Part shown: one piece after another, positions 21,254 to 32,342 of the stretch
How the letters are laid out: every line of letters starts with the position of its first letter
How positions within the stretch are numbered: position 1 is the first letter of the stretch
Program-made: the position numbers and the translations under genes
The notes under the pieces: generated by a model
What the model was told of the DNA's origin: nothing
The model's database searches: none
Seen by the model: the letters and a program-made list of their open reading frames with translations, nothing else
Assembly: GCA_020881915.1 (NCBI GenBank)
Contig: JAJFPB010000001.1
Span: 3,968,001-4,032,000, forward strand
Source: Paramyrothecium sp. XJ0827
Lineage: Eukaryota > Ascomycota > Sordariomycetes > Hypocreales > Stachybotryaceae
Direction: 5' to 3'
DNA length: 64,000 nucleotides

Positions 21254-24202
21254 TCAATACCACCTGCTAGCTATCATCGTGCTGCCACCGCTCAAAAAGG
21301 CATCGATGTCACCGACACCTTCCGTCTCCAACACGTTCATCAACTCAAGTTGCTGTGACTGCGTGAGACTGCCCTGGCGCCCGGAGGCGTAGTTCATGTG
21401 AGCCATGGCATCCGGGTTGACGCCCAGACCCTGAAGACCCATAACGGGGCCCGTAGGATCGCCAAAGCCCGACGGTGTTCCGGCCATTGCGTCGTTGAAG
21501 TAATAGTTGTTGACGGGGCCGAAATTGTACGGGGAGATGAACGGCGGCGGCGGCGAGAACCAGTCGCCGATTGTTGCCGGGGGAGGTAGGGGCCGCTGCT
21601 GCTGCGGTGCAGTCTGCGGCGTTGGCGCGACGGCGAAGGCAGGTGCGCGCTGGGGCGGTAGAGGCTGCTGGGGAATGGGTTTCTGTGGAGGTGAGACACT
21701 GTTTTGCATCGGGTGCATCGGAGGCGCCGGGGACCTGCGTGAGTTGTTTGGGGGCGGCATATTTGGCGGAGACATCGTGGAGCTCGGCGTTGCTATGGAC
21801 AAGGCACCCAGCGGGCCCGACTCTGGTGGGGTGGGCAGCTGGTTAGCGACGGAATCTGGAGGCGAGGAGAAGTGCTGATCGGGGGTCGCGGTGGGTGGCG
21901 TGGATTCATCCAAGGAGATATCGCTCGAGTGATTGAAATCGGGAGGGAAGTAAGAGAACCTCCGGCCGTGTGAGTCGGTCCCGGGGTTTCGGAAGATGGA
22001 GTTTGAACGGAATGTCGGCTGAGGGGGAGGGTAGTTGGGGTCGAAAGCATAGTTGTTCATGGACTCTGGGGGCGAGTCAAAGACATATCCAAAGCTCGGT
22101 GGGTCAAGGTATTGCAGCGGCTGCGAAGTTGCTGGAGGGGGAAAGCCTTCGGGAGATGAGTGTGATTCGATGATTGACAGGGGTGTCGCGAATGATGTAG
22201 CACCAAGGGGTTCACTGTTGGCCCTCGAATCGTAGCTCTGCAGACAGGCTTTGGAGAGCACAGCGTAGAGCTGTGAGGCCGAAGCTGAACCCGGCCAGCG
22301 ATCTGCGGATTGTTCCAGCATGCTCAGTGACTTGTCGACGAGGTCTTCGACCTCTTCCTTGGCATGTTCCTGGCGTACGTCCGGATACGACGTGGCCCAC
22401 AGCAGTGTGTTGAGAGCCATGTTCAGCATCAAGATGAAAACCCAGGTCACATCTTCAGCAGTGTTCCCCAGCTGTGTGTGCGACAGCTTGATGACGGTAG
22501 CGGCACTCTCAAAACACGCCTTGGCAGCGTGAGGCGATGGCTTGGGGACTTGCGGGGATGGCCTATATAAGAAGATTTTCATCTGGTGGAAGCGACTCGT
22601 GAACCTGGAAAATGGTCAGTCGAAAGAACGCGGATATTCGGGTGGTCACGGTTTACTCACCAGGCCTTACACCAGGGAAAGTGTTCTGGCGTGGTATCAA
22701 GCCACTCTTGCATGCGCTTCTCCATATGCTCGAACCAAGGGTGCGAATCATTTGTCGGCTCCGGTCGTTTTCTCTCGTAGAGCGATCTTCGAATCTCCGC
22801 CTGGCACATTCTGAGTTTGTAGAAGTGAACTGCCACAAGCTTTCGTTGACTAGCAGGGCCAGACTGTATGCCGTTCTCTGTAATGTGTTCATCATCCACG
22901 GTTGCAAAAAAGCCAACGTCGAGCCGATCGTTTCCTTTGGCAAAGCCGCTCGGGCGGCCCATGCTGTGCGCCAGCCCCAGTTCCATACCAGCAACGACCC
23001 ATACCAGTCTCCTACGCATGTCAATTGTTAAGGGGTCAGGGTTGTAACCTGTCGCAATCGTCGCTTCTTCTGTCAACCCTTCCTGGTGACAGATTTTCGT
23101 AGCAAGGCCCAGAACGTAGTACACAGGGGTTCGTGTCGGCGTCAGTAAGGAATACTGTCCCACCAAGACAAGACACTGCAAGGTCTTGAGATCCTTGGGG
23201 CGAATCACATCTGTGAAGTTTTGCATGGCAGCAATATAGTAGCTGTCAGCTAGGCCTGCGTATTGGGTGTCTAGCTTCTGCAGGCTTATGGCGATGACCA
23301 TGCGGACGACGAAGGTCTTATAAGAGTCAGTGTCGCCGTTATATACAGCCTCAAGGTCCGCTTCAAAGGTCCTTTCGTGAAGAACAGGCCAGAATAGTTG
23401 AGCTACACCTATCGATCAGCTTTTCATCTTCAATACGTAATACACGTCCGTCCAGACAAACCTTTTCGATGAAAAACTTCAACGAGCTTGTCAGCAACCG
23501 CTCTCGTAGGCAAGCTCTCGGCAGGATGTTCGCTTGTCATGGGATAACTCTTCCTTCCTGATTGGCCGGTCATGACAACGGATTGCATACGCGCCTGTCT
23601 CTTCGCTCGAAGCTCGGGAATAATGTCAGAAATGCGATTCGTTTCTGTGTATCGCTTGGCCTCTTCCATCAGCAAGCGGGTCATGGCGATACCGCTGCTG
23701 GGCCCAAGGTAACGGGGAGTCTCATCGCTAGCATTGAGACGAACCATGCCGCCGGGTCGGACCATGTCCTCGTTGGTGCGAGGGTAGTCGCCGTCTTCGT
23801 CGGTGTACTGACCGAGCTCGGCCTCCAGGGCCCGAACCTTGTCCTGCAGCTTGATGACATAGTAGCGGTTGATCTTACGGCCCTTTGCGGCGTCGAGGTA
23901 TTCGCAGGTCGAGCCAGATCTTTCACAAGGGAGACAGCGAGGCAAAGTAGGATCGCATCGGGTTTTTCGCTTTTTAGCGGATAAGGTCAGCCATGTAGCC
24001 AGGTAGAGGGAAGGGGAAGTATGGTGCGAACCTGGCGACAGCGACAGCAGGCCGTCAATGTATGAGCGACACGGTGGCCGGAGGCATCATGATCGGAGAG
24101 GTCGTCATGGGTCAGCTGCGGTTTCCTGGGATGTGTATAGGGCTGGTTTTGGCGAGGAGGTACGGTGCCCAAGCCCTGGCGGAAGATGTGCGCAGCATCC
24201 AT
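21254..24202 (-). CDS. Zn2Cys6 transcription factor with fungal-specific TF domain (long Pro/Gln-rich C-terminus)
   Basis: CDS complement(join(21254..22604, 22661..23402, 23462..23969, 24032..24202)), 923 aa. The ATG at 24202 sits in a CACCATGG context; the frame is open upstream only to a non-ATG codon. Introns are 62, 59 and 56 nt. Cys52, 55, 62, 69, 72 and 79 form a canonical CX2CX6CX6CX2CX6C cluster, and the first intron falls inside it. A linker and coiled coil follow (KLQDKVRALEAELGQ). The fungal-specific middle homology region spans about 225-480, with DMRRRLVWVVAGMELGLAHS and MGRPSGF, typical of the Fungal_trans family. Residues from about 590 on are Pro/Gln/Ser-rich, an activation-domain type. 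The target pathway is unknown. It is divergent from the Zn2Cys6 gene at 27906. Confidence 0.9.
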
Positions 24203-25125
24203 GGTGATAGGCAACGTCAGCAAGGAAGTCGAGGAGCAACTGTCGCAGAAGCCGGAGGTGGATTGGTGCTACGAGCGAGCCCTTGTGCGATGGTCGCGCA
24301 GAAGCAGCCAGCCCCGCCGGCGAGGTGGGCGGCGGAGGTGAATTGAAGAGGGGTTCGAGAGGAACTGGCAATGGGCGGAGCTGCGCGAGACAGGTCTAGG
24401 CCGTGCTTTCGTACGAGGCGAGACCCTCGGCGTCCAGCGGAGAATACTATGAAAGAATGTCTCGCCGAAGCAGGGAGAAAGGGAGGAAGAAGTGCGCCGA
24501 CGGTGAGGGAGGGAGAGAGGCGGCAAGAGAGCGGGAAGATGCGCTGGCGCTGGCGCTTGATGCGGCGATGCGGGACAGGACGTACAGGGTTCAGGCTCGC
24601 ATGGGACGGTTCGGAGCAGCAGGTCGCCCGTCAAAGACTGAATGGTGGGAGAGGAGAGGCGGAGGGGGTTGCAAGCGGAGTGTAGGTGTAGAATTGAGAG
24701 GACAAGAAGAAGGGCACTTTGAGAGGTAGATGTGGAATGCCACGGCAATCATCGAGTGCTACGGCCGACGAGTTGATGTCGACGTCGTTGCGTTGTCGAC
24801 TCGGTCAGGCAAGGTACCCTGACCTCGACGCAAGGTACTTTGACAGGAGGTGATGTGGGTAAATCGCCCGCCAGCTACCCCTCAGGTACTTAGCGCCTAC
24901 CTTCGGCGCCGCGGTGGGATCGAGCCCCAAGGCTGTACCAGCACCAAACAGAGGCAAGGCTCGCTTATTGTCCAGACTTGGCGTTCGTCTGAGATGGTTC
25001 TCCCCGTGGAGTGGATACCTACCTGTGCTATACTTGGAACTTTCCCGCTAGGCGCAGAGCTAGCAGAATCCTAGCCTCATGTTCTGCGTCTTCATCGAGT
25101 TCCTCCACTTTGTGGATGTTGTCTT

Positions 25126-25160
25126 GCGAAGGGGAAGGGGAAGGGGACGGGAAAGGGGGC
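25126..25160 (+). repeat. (GGGGAA)n purine tract
   Basis: Tandem GGGGAA units with minor interruptions, in the long region between the two transcription factor genes. Such purine tracts can form triplex or G-rich structures; none is shown here. Confidence 0.7.
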
Positions 25161-27248
25161 GATGTGGTAGAGGGGCGAAAGGAGAAAGAGTGGCCAAGCC
25201 TCAGCGTTTCAAGATGTGGGATGACGGTAAATAGAAACACAGACAGCAGAATCGAGATACACAATATTCCGTTCGCCTATCGTCTCGGCCCAGGTCTGTA
25301 CAGGACTCGAAATGGGAGCCAGCCGTGGTCGGTTACACGTACAAAGTAAGTTAGCGTTTGTCGAACATACACATGCAGCATCATGGAGAGCAAGAAGCAC
25401 GTAAACGAAAAGTATAGTCTTAGTTGGTTGCCTTGCCCAGCCGCCTTCGTTTCAGATCATCCACTGACAGGGGCGGCATCGTGGTCGGGGTTCTGAAACA
25501 AGGTGCAGCGGACGAGACTTGGCCTGTCATCGGATTTGCGGTGGCGGGGCAGGATCTGACCCAGTTCCGCTGGAGATTTCCTATAAGCCGCAGGGAACAA
25601 TCCAATATTAACCCAGCGCCTTGGGGCATAACAACTGAGGCCTGCGCCCCTCCACACCTCCCTTCCACAACATCCCGGAGAGTAACGACCCTGACCCTGA
25701 CCCCGAGGCCAACAGCCGTGTCTAGTTTCCTTCTAGAACAGACCTGCGCATACTTGTCAAGCCTGGTGCCAGCGCCGATCCGCTGCCACCTTGGCCCAGG
25801 CTTTGACACGTTTACAAAGGACAGCACAGGTAGCACACTGAGACCAGCCTTCAGTATAAACGAGACCGTCGCATTTTAGTCAAAGGATGCTTCCATTTCT
25901 TCCCTTGGCTATAGGAACTGGAAGCGGGATTGTGGATGGAAGGTAGACCGAGTGGCAGGGTACTATAGATAAGACGATAGAGATGTCTGGACGAGCCACT
26001 GCGTTAACTTGGCATTTAATGACCCTTTCCTACAAAATCGGAGTTGTACGGTATGTGTAACTGACGGGGCGGAGGCACGGAATGAGTAACCGGAGGGTTT
26101 AATGAGACCGGTCAAGGGTCTGACGGTCGTCATTGGAAACGATGTGGGAGGCAAAAAGAGGCAAAGTTGGATGAGAAAGGGAAATGGTTATCCCTCTTTC
26201 GGCCCCTTCGCTGTCGCATGTTGCCATTTTTATCTTGATCCATGCCTAGGACGACTTCCGTCCCGTCGCAGCATACTATCCCGATCTGGAATTCCCAGAA
26301 CGAAGTGGCATTGCTTGCTATGTTGTGATGAAGTGGTGGCGCGAGTTGGTCCTTGGGCACCGAGTCTAGATTCGCTCGCCATTCTGACTTGTCCTGCGTG
26401 GCGATCTAAAAAGAGGAAAATGTATGGCATTGTCACAAGCCTTGGCGAAGAACGCGCACCTTGCAGAGCTACCTCCCCTCGACTAGGAAACCTTCTGGGA
26501 TCGAAAGACAATTTGTAAAGGATAACCTCGACTCCCCCTAGGCACCCAACATGAAAGCATCCACATCATGCAATAACTGTGGCTTCGCTGTTTGAGCCAC
26601 CAATGTAACTGTGGTCCCCTGCCGTCGTCTGCGATGGAGCCCTTTCGCAGCACCCCCGGTTGAGCTAAGAAAAGATGGGATGAATCGTCCTCGCAACCCC
26701 ACCCTCCCCATCACTCTCACTCCCATCACGGGCTTTTGCGATGAACTCCGTGATCCTGCCTTGTCTGCGAAACAAGCTGCGGCGCCGCATGGTCTAGCCG
26801 CCCCCGATACTTTGCCTCCGCTTGTCTTATGCAGATATCCTACTTTAGGGGCATTGTAGTAGTAGCGTGATGGCGTACGATGTAAACAAGATACGGTACA
26901 TTTGGTTGCTACATGGCTTCCCATCGCACCTTTGGAGAGGTATACCGATTGGGACATCACGTTCGAATTGGCCATTTCCTAGCATGATGCCAGCGATTGC
27001 CCCCGAGAGCGTAGCTGTGTCCTTCCGCCTTCCCTCGTCTAGAGCTTCCTTTGCATTGGGGTGTTTTGGTGGTTTCACAGGAGATACAACCAGTCCATCG
27101 GAAACCTCGCGAGAATGCAACCCTTTCGGCGGCCTTGTACCTTGCTTGTACCTGTGCCCCACGTGCTCACGCACCAGCATCTATATCATCCCACGCAGGT
27201 ACATCTCGTACTAGGCACGTTCCGGCGGGTAGGTACCTACTGCCTTGC

Positions 27249-27268
27249 CTTACCTTACCTTACCTTAT
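27249..27268 (-). repeat. (GGTAA)n short tandem repeat, reverse orientation
   Basis: Read on the plus strand as repeated CCTTA/TTACC units, the reverse complement of the GGTAA tracts elsewhere in the window. It lies about 650 bp before the transcription factor start at 27906. Confidence 0.7.
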
Positions 27269-27905
27269 CTTCCCGTCCCTTATTACATGACGACCACGTC
27301 TCAACCTTTCCCTCTCTCTTCTGTAGACCACGCGCCGGCTAGATCTCTTGCCCGCCACCCCTTGTCGCTTCGGGCGCAAGTCTTCGCGTCGAACCATCAC
27401 CAGCTGTGCACCTCCGACACCTCTGTGCCCTCAACTTGGCTGGCTATCCTTATTGTCACCTACTTACCTCACCTACTTATCCAGCGTCTTTGCGCCGAAT
27501 GCTAATTGTGGAAAGCGGGGTGAGCTTGACGACAGCACCGTCTGCGGCAATCTCTACCAGAACGCCATTTACCGGACATATCTTCTCATTCTAAGAACAG
27601 AAGATTTACTGCCGTGCTGCTTCATCTTCCCATCTTCTCCTCAAAGCGGTCGCACGAACCCACCGCACTGGAGCCTCCTTGACACGCACTTTTTTTTTTT
27701 CGTCGTTGCGACAAGATTTATGTTCATCTTCACTCAATATCAACCACTTCCTACTAGACATAGAAGGGATCATTTTGGGCACCGCTCTGACAACACTCTG
27801 TCCATCTTCATCGCTTCTAACTGACATCTCTTCGTCTGCTTCCTCCTTGCTCGTTTCAGTACACCACTTCTTTGCCCTAGTCGTGCTTGGTGGCGAGTCC
27901 GTGAC

Positions 27906-30255
27906 ATGCCTCGCCCGTCCAGCTTCTCACACAACCCCCTCCTGAGGGTCTCGCGGCCAGTCTCCGCGTGTTCGCGATGTAAGTAAACAGACAGACCATG
28001 TCTCGATTAGTCCTGTTTTTACCCGCCAACCTTCAGAACTAACCATTTCAACAGGTCGCGCTGCTAAAGTCAAGGTATTTTTCCCAGCCTTGAAACCCAT
28101 TCTATCGGCAGCCGCTTGTCGACGATTGTTTGTAGAAACTAACCCCCGTGTCAAAGTGCGATGGCAAACTCCCTGCCTGTACCGCCTGTGAAAAGGCCGG
28201 TCGTGAGAATGAATGTTCTGCTGCAAATGATCAATTTGCTCGGGGGAAGGAGAGGAGGTAAGTTTCGCATAATCCCGAGTATGTCAGTGGCTAAGACTTG
28301 AGTCAATAGTTATGTCGCCGCTCTCGAACTTCGCATTGAGAAGCTAGAGAGACGTCTTCAATATGCCAAGTCTCGAAAGGCATCAGTCGCACTCCATGAC
28401 ACAGATTCCACTGCGCTGGAAGCTCAGCCTGACAGGCGCGATTCTTTAGCAACCATCCGTGCTGCCATCCACCGCAAAGCGGCACGAAACCGAGAAGCCT
28501 CTGATGTCAATTCATTAGTCTCGGACTTTGGCTATCTGTATGTTAGTGTAACTTCCCAACCGTGAATTGCTACTGATAATTTCCGTGCTCAGTTCCGTCA
28601 ATGCTACAACACGAGACTTCGAGCCTTCTGCAAGCAACATGACTTTTGCAAGACTGGTCCTCGCTGCTGTCACCAACGATCCGCTTCCCGAGTCAAATCA
28701 GTTTGCTCTTCCTTCTCGGCAAAATGCCAACTCCATTGTCCAGTATTACATGGCGACCATGTACTCCTTGTTTCCCTGTTTTTCCGAGACTTCGCTACTG
28801 ACGTTGGTCGATGATCTTTACCACCACGATGAGCGAGTACTAAAAGATTCCGATTATTGGCTTGTGTATATGGTACTTGCCATTGGCTCCACTGCCCAGA
28901 GCCAGAGAGTCGGCGATGGACACTACTCTGCCGGTGTAGACTTTGTTGGTCAAGCTCTGATCTACGCCGATCGCGCGCTTGCTCCTGGATACGTGACGCA
29001 GATTCAGTCTTTACTTTTATTGACCCAATACGCTATGCTCGATCCCGCGCATTTCGATAGCTGGCATCTGATCGGCTTCACGGCTCGCGCCATCGTCGAC
29101 CTCGGGTTTCATCAAGATCCCCCGCTGTCCTCCGTAACTGATCGAACTACACTTGATATGCGTCGAAAGATTTTCTATAGTGTATACGCTATTGACCGGT
29201 AGGTTGCGATATATCTGTTGACATTCATGTTGCCTCCGGACGATTGCTAAAATACCCCCAGTGCTATTAGCATGGTTCATGCACGGACATTCTCTTTCAC
29301 AGATGACTCCATCAACGTGGCATTCCCGTCCTCATCACACGCGGGTGGCAAGGTATCTGCGTCCGGACCAATCGATGGCCCCCAGAGCGCCAACCCGGCA
29401 CTGCTTCTGTTCCAGTTGCGAAGAGCCCAGTCGTTCTGGTATCAAGAACTATACCAATCCGAACCCAGCCCTTTACCGGATCCAACTTCTTTCGTTTGGC
29501 AGATGTGCTTGGACATGCGAGAATGGGGCGAGTCATTGCCGGACACGCTACCGCCGGGTATCCGCCGCATGTTCGAGCAAGAACTTAGGTACAGCTATGT
29601 GTATTGCATAGCTCCATCAGCAAGGGCGCCTCTAATCACGGACTATCACCGCACGCTCATCTTCGAGTACTCTCTTGCTTATCTCGACACCATGCATGAG
29701 ATTGCCCATGATTCCCTCAATAGCGCCTTCTACACGTACCATGACGCTTTGAAAGTGTATTTCATGGCAAACCAGTTCCTTGCCGTTCTGAGGGACGCTG
29801 AGCACATGCTACTTTCCGGACTTCCGCCGCCTATGCCACCTGTTTCTCGACCTGGTGCTGTGGCGCCTCCTCCTATTCCTAGGCGATCTGTCATGCCCGG
29901 TATGCCCGTTGAGGACAATATTGACAGGAGTCTGCGGTGTCTCGAGCTCGTGCCGCAAACATTGCGGAAGTACGCGGAGCGTTGGGAGGATGCTGCCATG
30001 TTGAAGCACAGCTTCGAAACAATATCCCAGGAGACCCTTGATCGCGTTAGGAACCGCAGACAGGTAAGGGGCGTGGCCGTGCAACATTCGCACTCCCAGC
30101 AACCTCCAAGTTATTCAAATGGAGTTCCCACAATCACACCGTCTCCTCCCTCAATGGGGCCTGTACGTATATCAAACCAGCAGCAGCCTCCCAGAGAGGT
30201 GCGGTGGGTGGGCGTCAACATGGATCAGATGATGCGAGGCGGTACGAATCAATGA
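27906..30255 (+). CDS. Zn2Cys6 transcription factor with fungal-specific TF domain
   Basis: CDS join(27906..27978, 28055..28074, 28157..28257, 28310..28537, 28593..29198, 29262..30255), 673 aa. All joins keep phase. The zinc cluster uses Cys22, 25, 32, 39, 42 and 51 (last spacing X8) and is spread over three exons; the Cys25 codon is split and exon 2 is only 20 nt. A coiled coil (YVAALELRIEKLERRLQYAK) follows the cluster. The fungal-specific TF domain spans about 185-420, with YWLVYMVLAIGS, DLGFHQDP and LDMRRKIFYSVYAIDRAISM. The C-terminus is Pro/Gln-rich. Known factors with this layout control secondary carbon or metabolite genes, but the target cannot be inferred. Its neighbour downstream is the CVNH gene and then the GH7 cellulase. 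Confidence 0.9.
28055..28074 (+). other. 20-nt microexon inside the zinc cluster
   Basis: The exon is flanked by a CAACAG acceptor and a GTATTT donor. It encodes the basic residues RAAKVK between the second and third zinc ligands plus two bases of Cys25. Phase and residue conservation both require it. Confidence 0.8.
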
Positions 30256-30911
30256 ACGACTTTCGTGTGTCAATAGAAGTCATTGGAGTTTCAGGAACAA
30301 AGGCAAACATGGCTGGCTACAGGATCACAACGCAGACGGTGTTATATTTCGAAGTCGCTGTTCAGGGGGGTTTCTCTTCAGGAAACCCGTCTAGATAGCA
30401 AAGCTAATAACAGGAGTTTCAAACATGCTGGCTTTCCTGCCAGTTGACAGCAGTCTTTCAATACCCACACCGCTTGTCTGGTCCGGCTGAGGCGCCCGCC
30501 TGGTTTGTCATAATTGATAGTCAAATGGGTGACGGGCCGGTCAACTGCAAGCTTGAAGCACCCACGTGGGTGTTATCTTGGTTGCTCATTAGCTACAGAT
30601 ATGCGAATAATGCGGGCTATCGTGGGAGTAATACCATTTATAGCACGGCTGATAACGACCGCAAGCCCTCCAAGGCCATTGGCCCAGGCATCGGCTGATA
30701 ATGATGAAGAATTATGTATAGGAATAACCATTTTTATCATGAACAATAGAGAAGCTGCAAAACATCAGGTCATGAAAGATACACTTCTCCGTCTGTTCCA
30801 AGTCGCACGATAACCTTTCTGTTGGAACTGTCCGTTGGTTTTGGACAGTCTTCGTGTTGGTTCTGATCGTCTCCCTCCGCAGTATCGGCCACAAAGCTCA
30901 GCCACGTAAAC
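30256..30911. other. intergenic region, no gene seen
   Basis: About 650 bp between the transcription factor gene and the CVNH gene. No convincing ORF or motif. Confidence 0.4.
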
Positions 30912-31512
30912 ATGGCAAGGTTCAACATGTGTACGCATCTGAACCTGATCGGTTCAATGTTGATGGTAACGGGCTTCATCGTGCTCCTTGCGGTTGCAGT
31001 CACAAACTCCGCACAGCACCATCCATGCTGTTTCCAGAAGACATGTACAAATATCTCCCTCACACGAGATCACCAACTCCTGGCCCAGTGCCAGATGCCG
31101 GATCGCGAGCGGTGGCAGTGGAACGCCCTGAATCTGGACACGATCATCGCCCTGAACGCCAATGAGACATTGGACTATGCACCGGGGTACGAAAGCACAA
31201 TGCCTCATAGCTGCCGCCGTCCCTCCCTCCGAGCATGCTCTGCCTCCAGCCACTAGCAAGCTAACCCCGGCCACGAAATGCAGCGGGGGGTTCCGAAAGC
31301 ACTGCCAGTCTTGCAGCATCATGGTGGATAGAGCGACCGCTGCCCTTCGCTGTGTCTGTGCCGTCGGAGGCAAAGCCGAGCACAAGGGAGAGCGGACTAT
31401 CGAGCTCAGTGGGTCTCCATCATCTCGCTACGGGGAAAACAAGACATCTCGGGCGGAGCCTTGGCGACGAAAGGTCGGCTTCACTAATCAGGGGTTTTGG
31501 CGCCGGCCATAG
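30912..31512 (+). CDS. small secreted CVNH (cyanovirin-N homology) domain protein
   Basis: CDS join(30912..31186, 31284..31512), 167 aa. The intron 31187..31283 starts GTACGA, has a GCTAAC branch site and ends TGCAG. Residues 1-34 are hydrophobic and look like a signal peptide or anchor. The first CVNH repeat reads FQKTCTNISLTRDHQLLAQC, then LNLDTIIALNANETL. The second begins right after the intron with GGFRKHCQSCSIM and continues LRCVCAVGGKAEHKGERTIEL. The C-terminal motif expected after TIEL (Ile-x-Asn-x-x-Gly-x-Leu) is absent, so this copy may be truncated or may have a further intron (donor GTGGGT after TIEL, acceptor near 31491). CVNH domains bind mannose-type glycans. Splicing and family are inferred by eye. 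Confidence 0.62.
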
Positions 31513-32342
31513 GCAGTAGGATTAAGAACCACGGCGGACGCCTGATGTGCGGGACAGCCAGCGGGACTGTTTGGCATCCGGACGACCCGATTACACTTCC
31601 AGAAACCGCGTCAACCATCTGATGTCGACTCTTCGCCGCATGACCTTCCAGCAGTATTCGTCTCCTCCCCGAACACATGCTTCGTGGGTTATATCGCCCA
31701 ACACTCGCGGGATGCTTGAGACGCAGGGGCTTTGCCACGCCTTTAACCCAACTCCTGGGTCTCGACTCGCCTAGGCTTCAAAACCTCATCTACAGTCGGT
31801 CCAAAAGTCGTATCGATTTACTCGGTTAATAAATTAGTGTAAAACCTTGGTATGAATACCCCCTTGTTCGTTTGGTTGCGGGGAATGCTTTGCTTCCATA
31901 TTGTGGCAAGCGTCCCCATTGTAGATTCGAGAGCTAACACCATCCCAGGGGCTGTGATTAAGGTTATAGAGTTATCAGCCAGGACTTCCGCTTGAAACAG
32001 TACGAGATTACGAGGGGAATAGAATTGCATGTGATGCTATTGATGACTGTAGCATATAGGTGGGTTGGTGCAAGACACTAGCAGTACTTCATCCACAATC
32101 GAATCAATGGAAAGTCCAACATATATACCATTCGAAAAGAGCATCCCTAGTGCTCAGCATATGTACACGATCGTATTCACCTCTCCCATGTCTGTATCCT
32201 CTCTAAAGCTCCAAATCCGGTTTGTCGTCAAGTAGAGGAACAGAGAACCTCCACCCCACAGGTCGTGCGCCTTCATCCGTATCCGCAATCACCCCGTTGG
32301 GTCAGATTGCGTGCCCGCTGTTTCTCCCAGCAGTGACCGCGT
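31513..32342. other. convergent 3' intergenic region
   Basis: About 830 bp between the CVNH gene and the GH7 gene, whose 3' ends face each other. AT-rich patches (31800-32150) fit 3' UTRs. No ORF is supported. Confidence 0.45.

Larger units (their letters stand above)
24203..27905. other. 3.7 kb shared upstream region of two divergent transcription factor genes
   Basis: No gene is supported; ORFs such as 25424..25879 and 26102..26518 have noise-like composition. The ends are pyrimidine-rich in the sense direction of each factor, consistent with long leaders. It holds a GGGGAA repeat near 25126-25160, GGTACC/CAAGGTAC repeats near 24811-24845, TTACC repeats near 27249-27268 and a T10 run near 27690. 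Confidence 0.45.

Noticed and set aside
24905..24935. GGGATCGAGCCCC, resembling a tRNA T-arm
   Set aside because: The loop lacks the TTC element and no acceptor stem can be paired around it.
25424..25879. 151-aa ORF in the region between the two transcription factor genes
   Set aside because: No recognisable domain, overlapping open frames on both strands, composition typical of chance ORFs.
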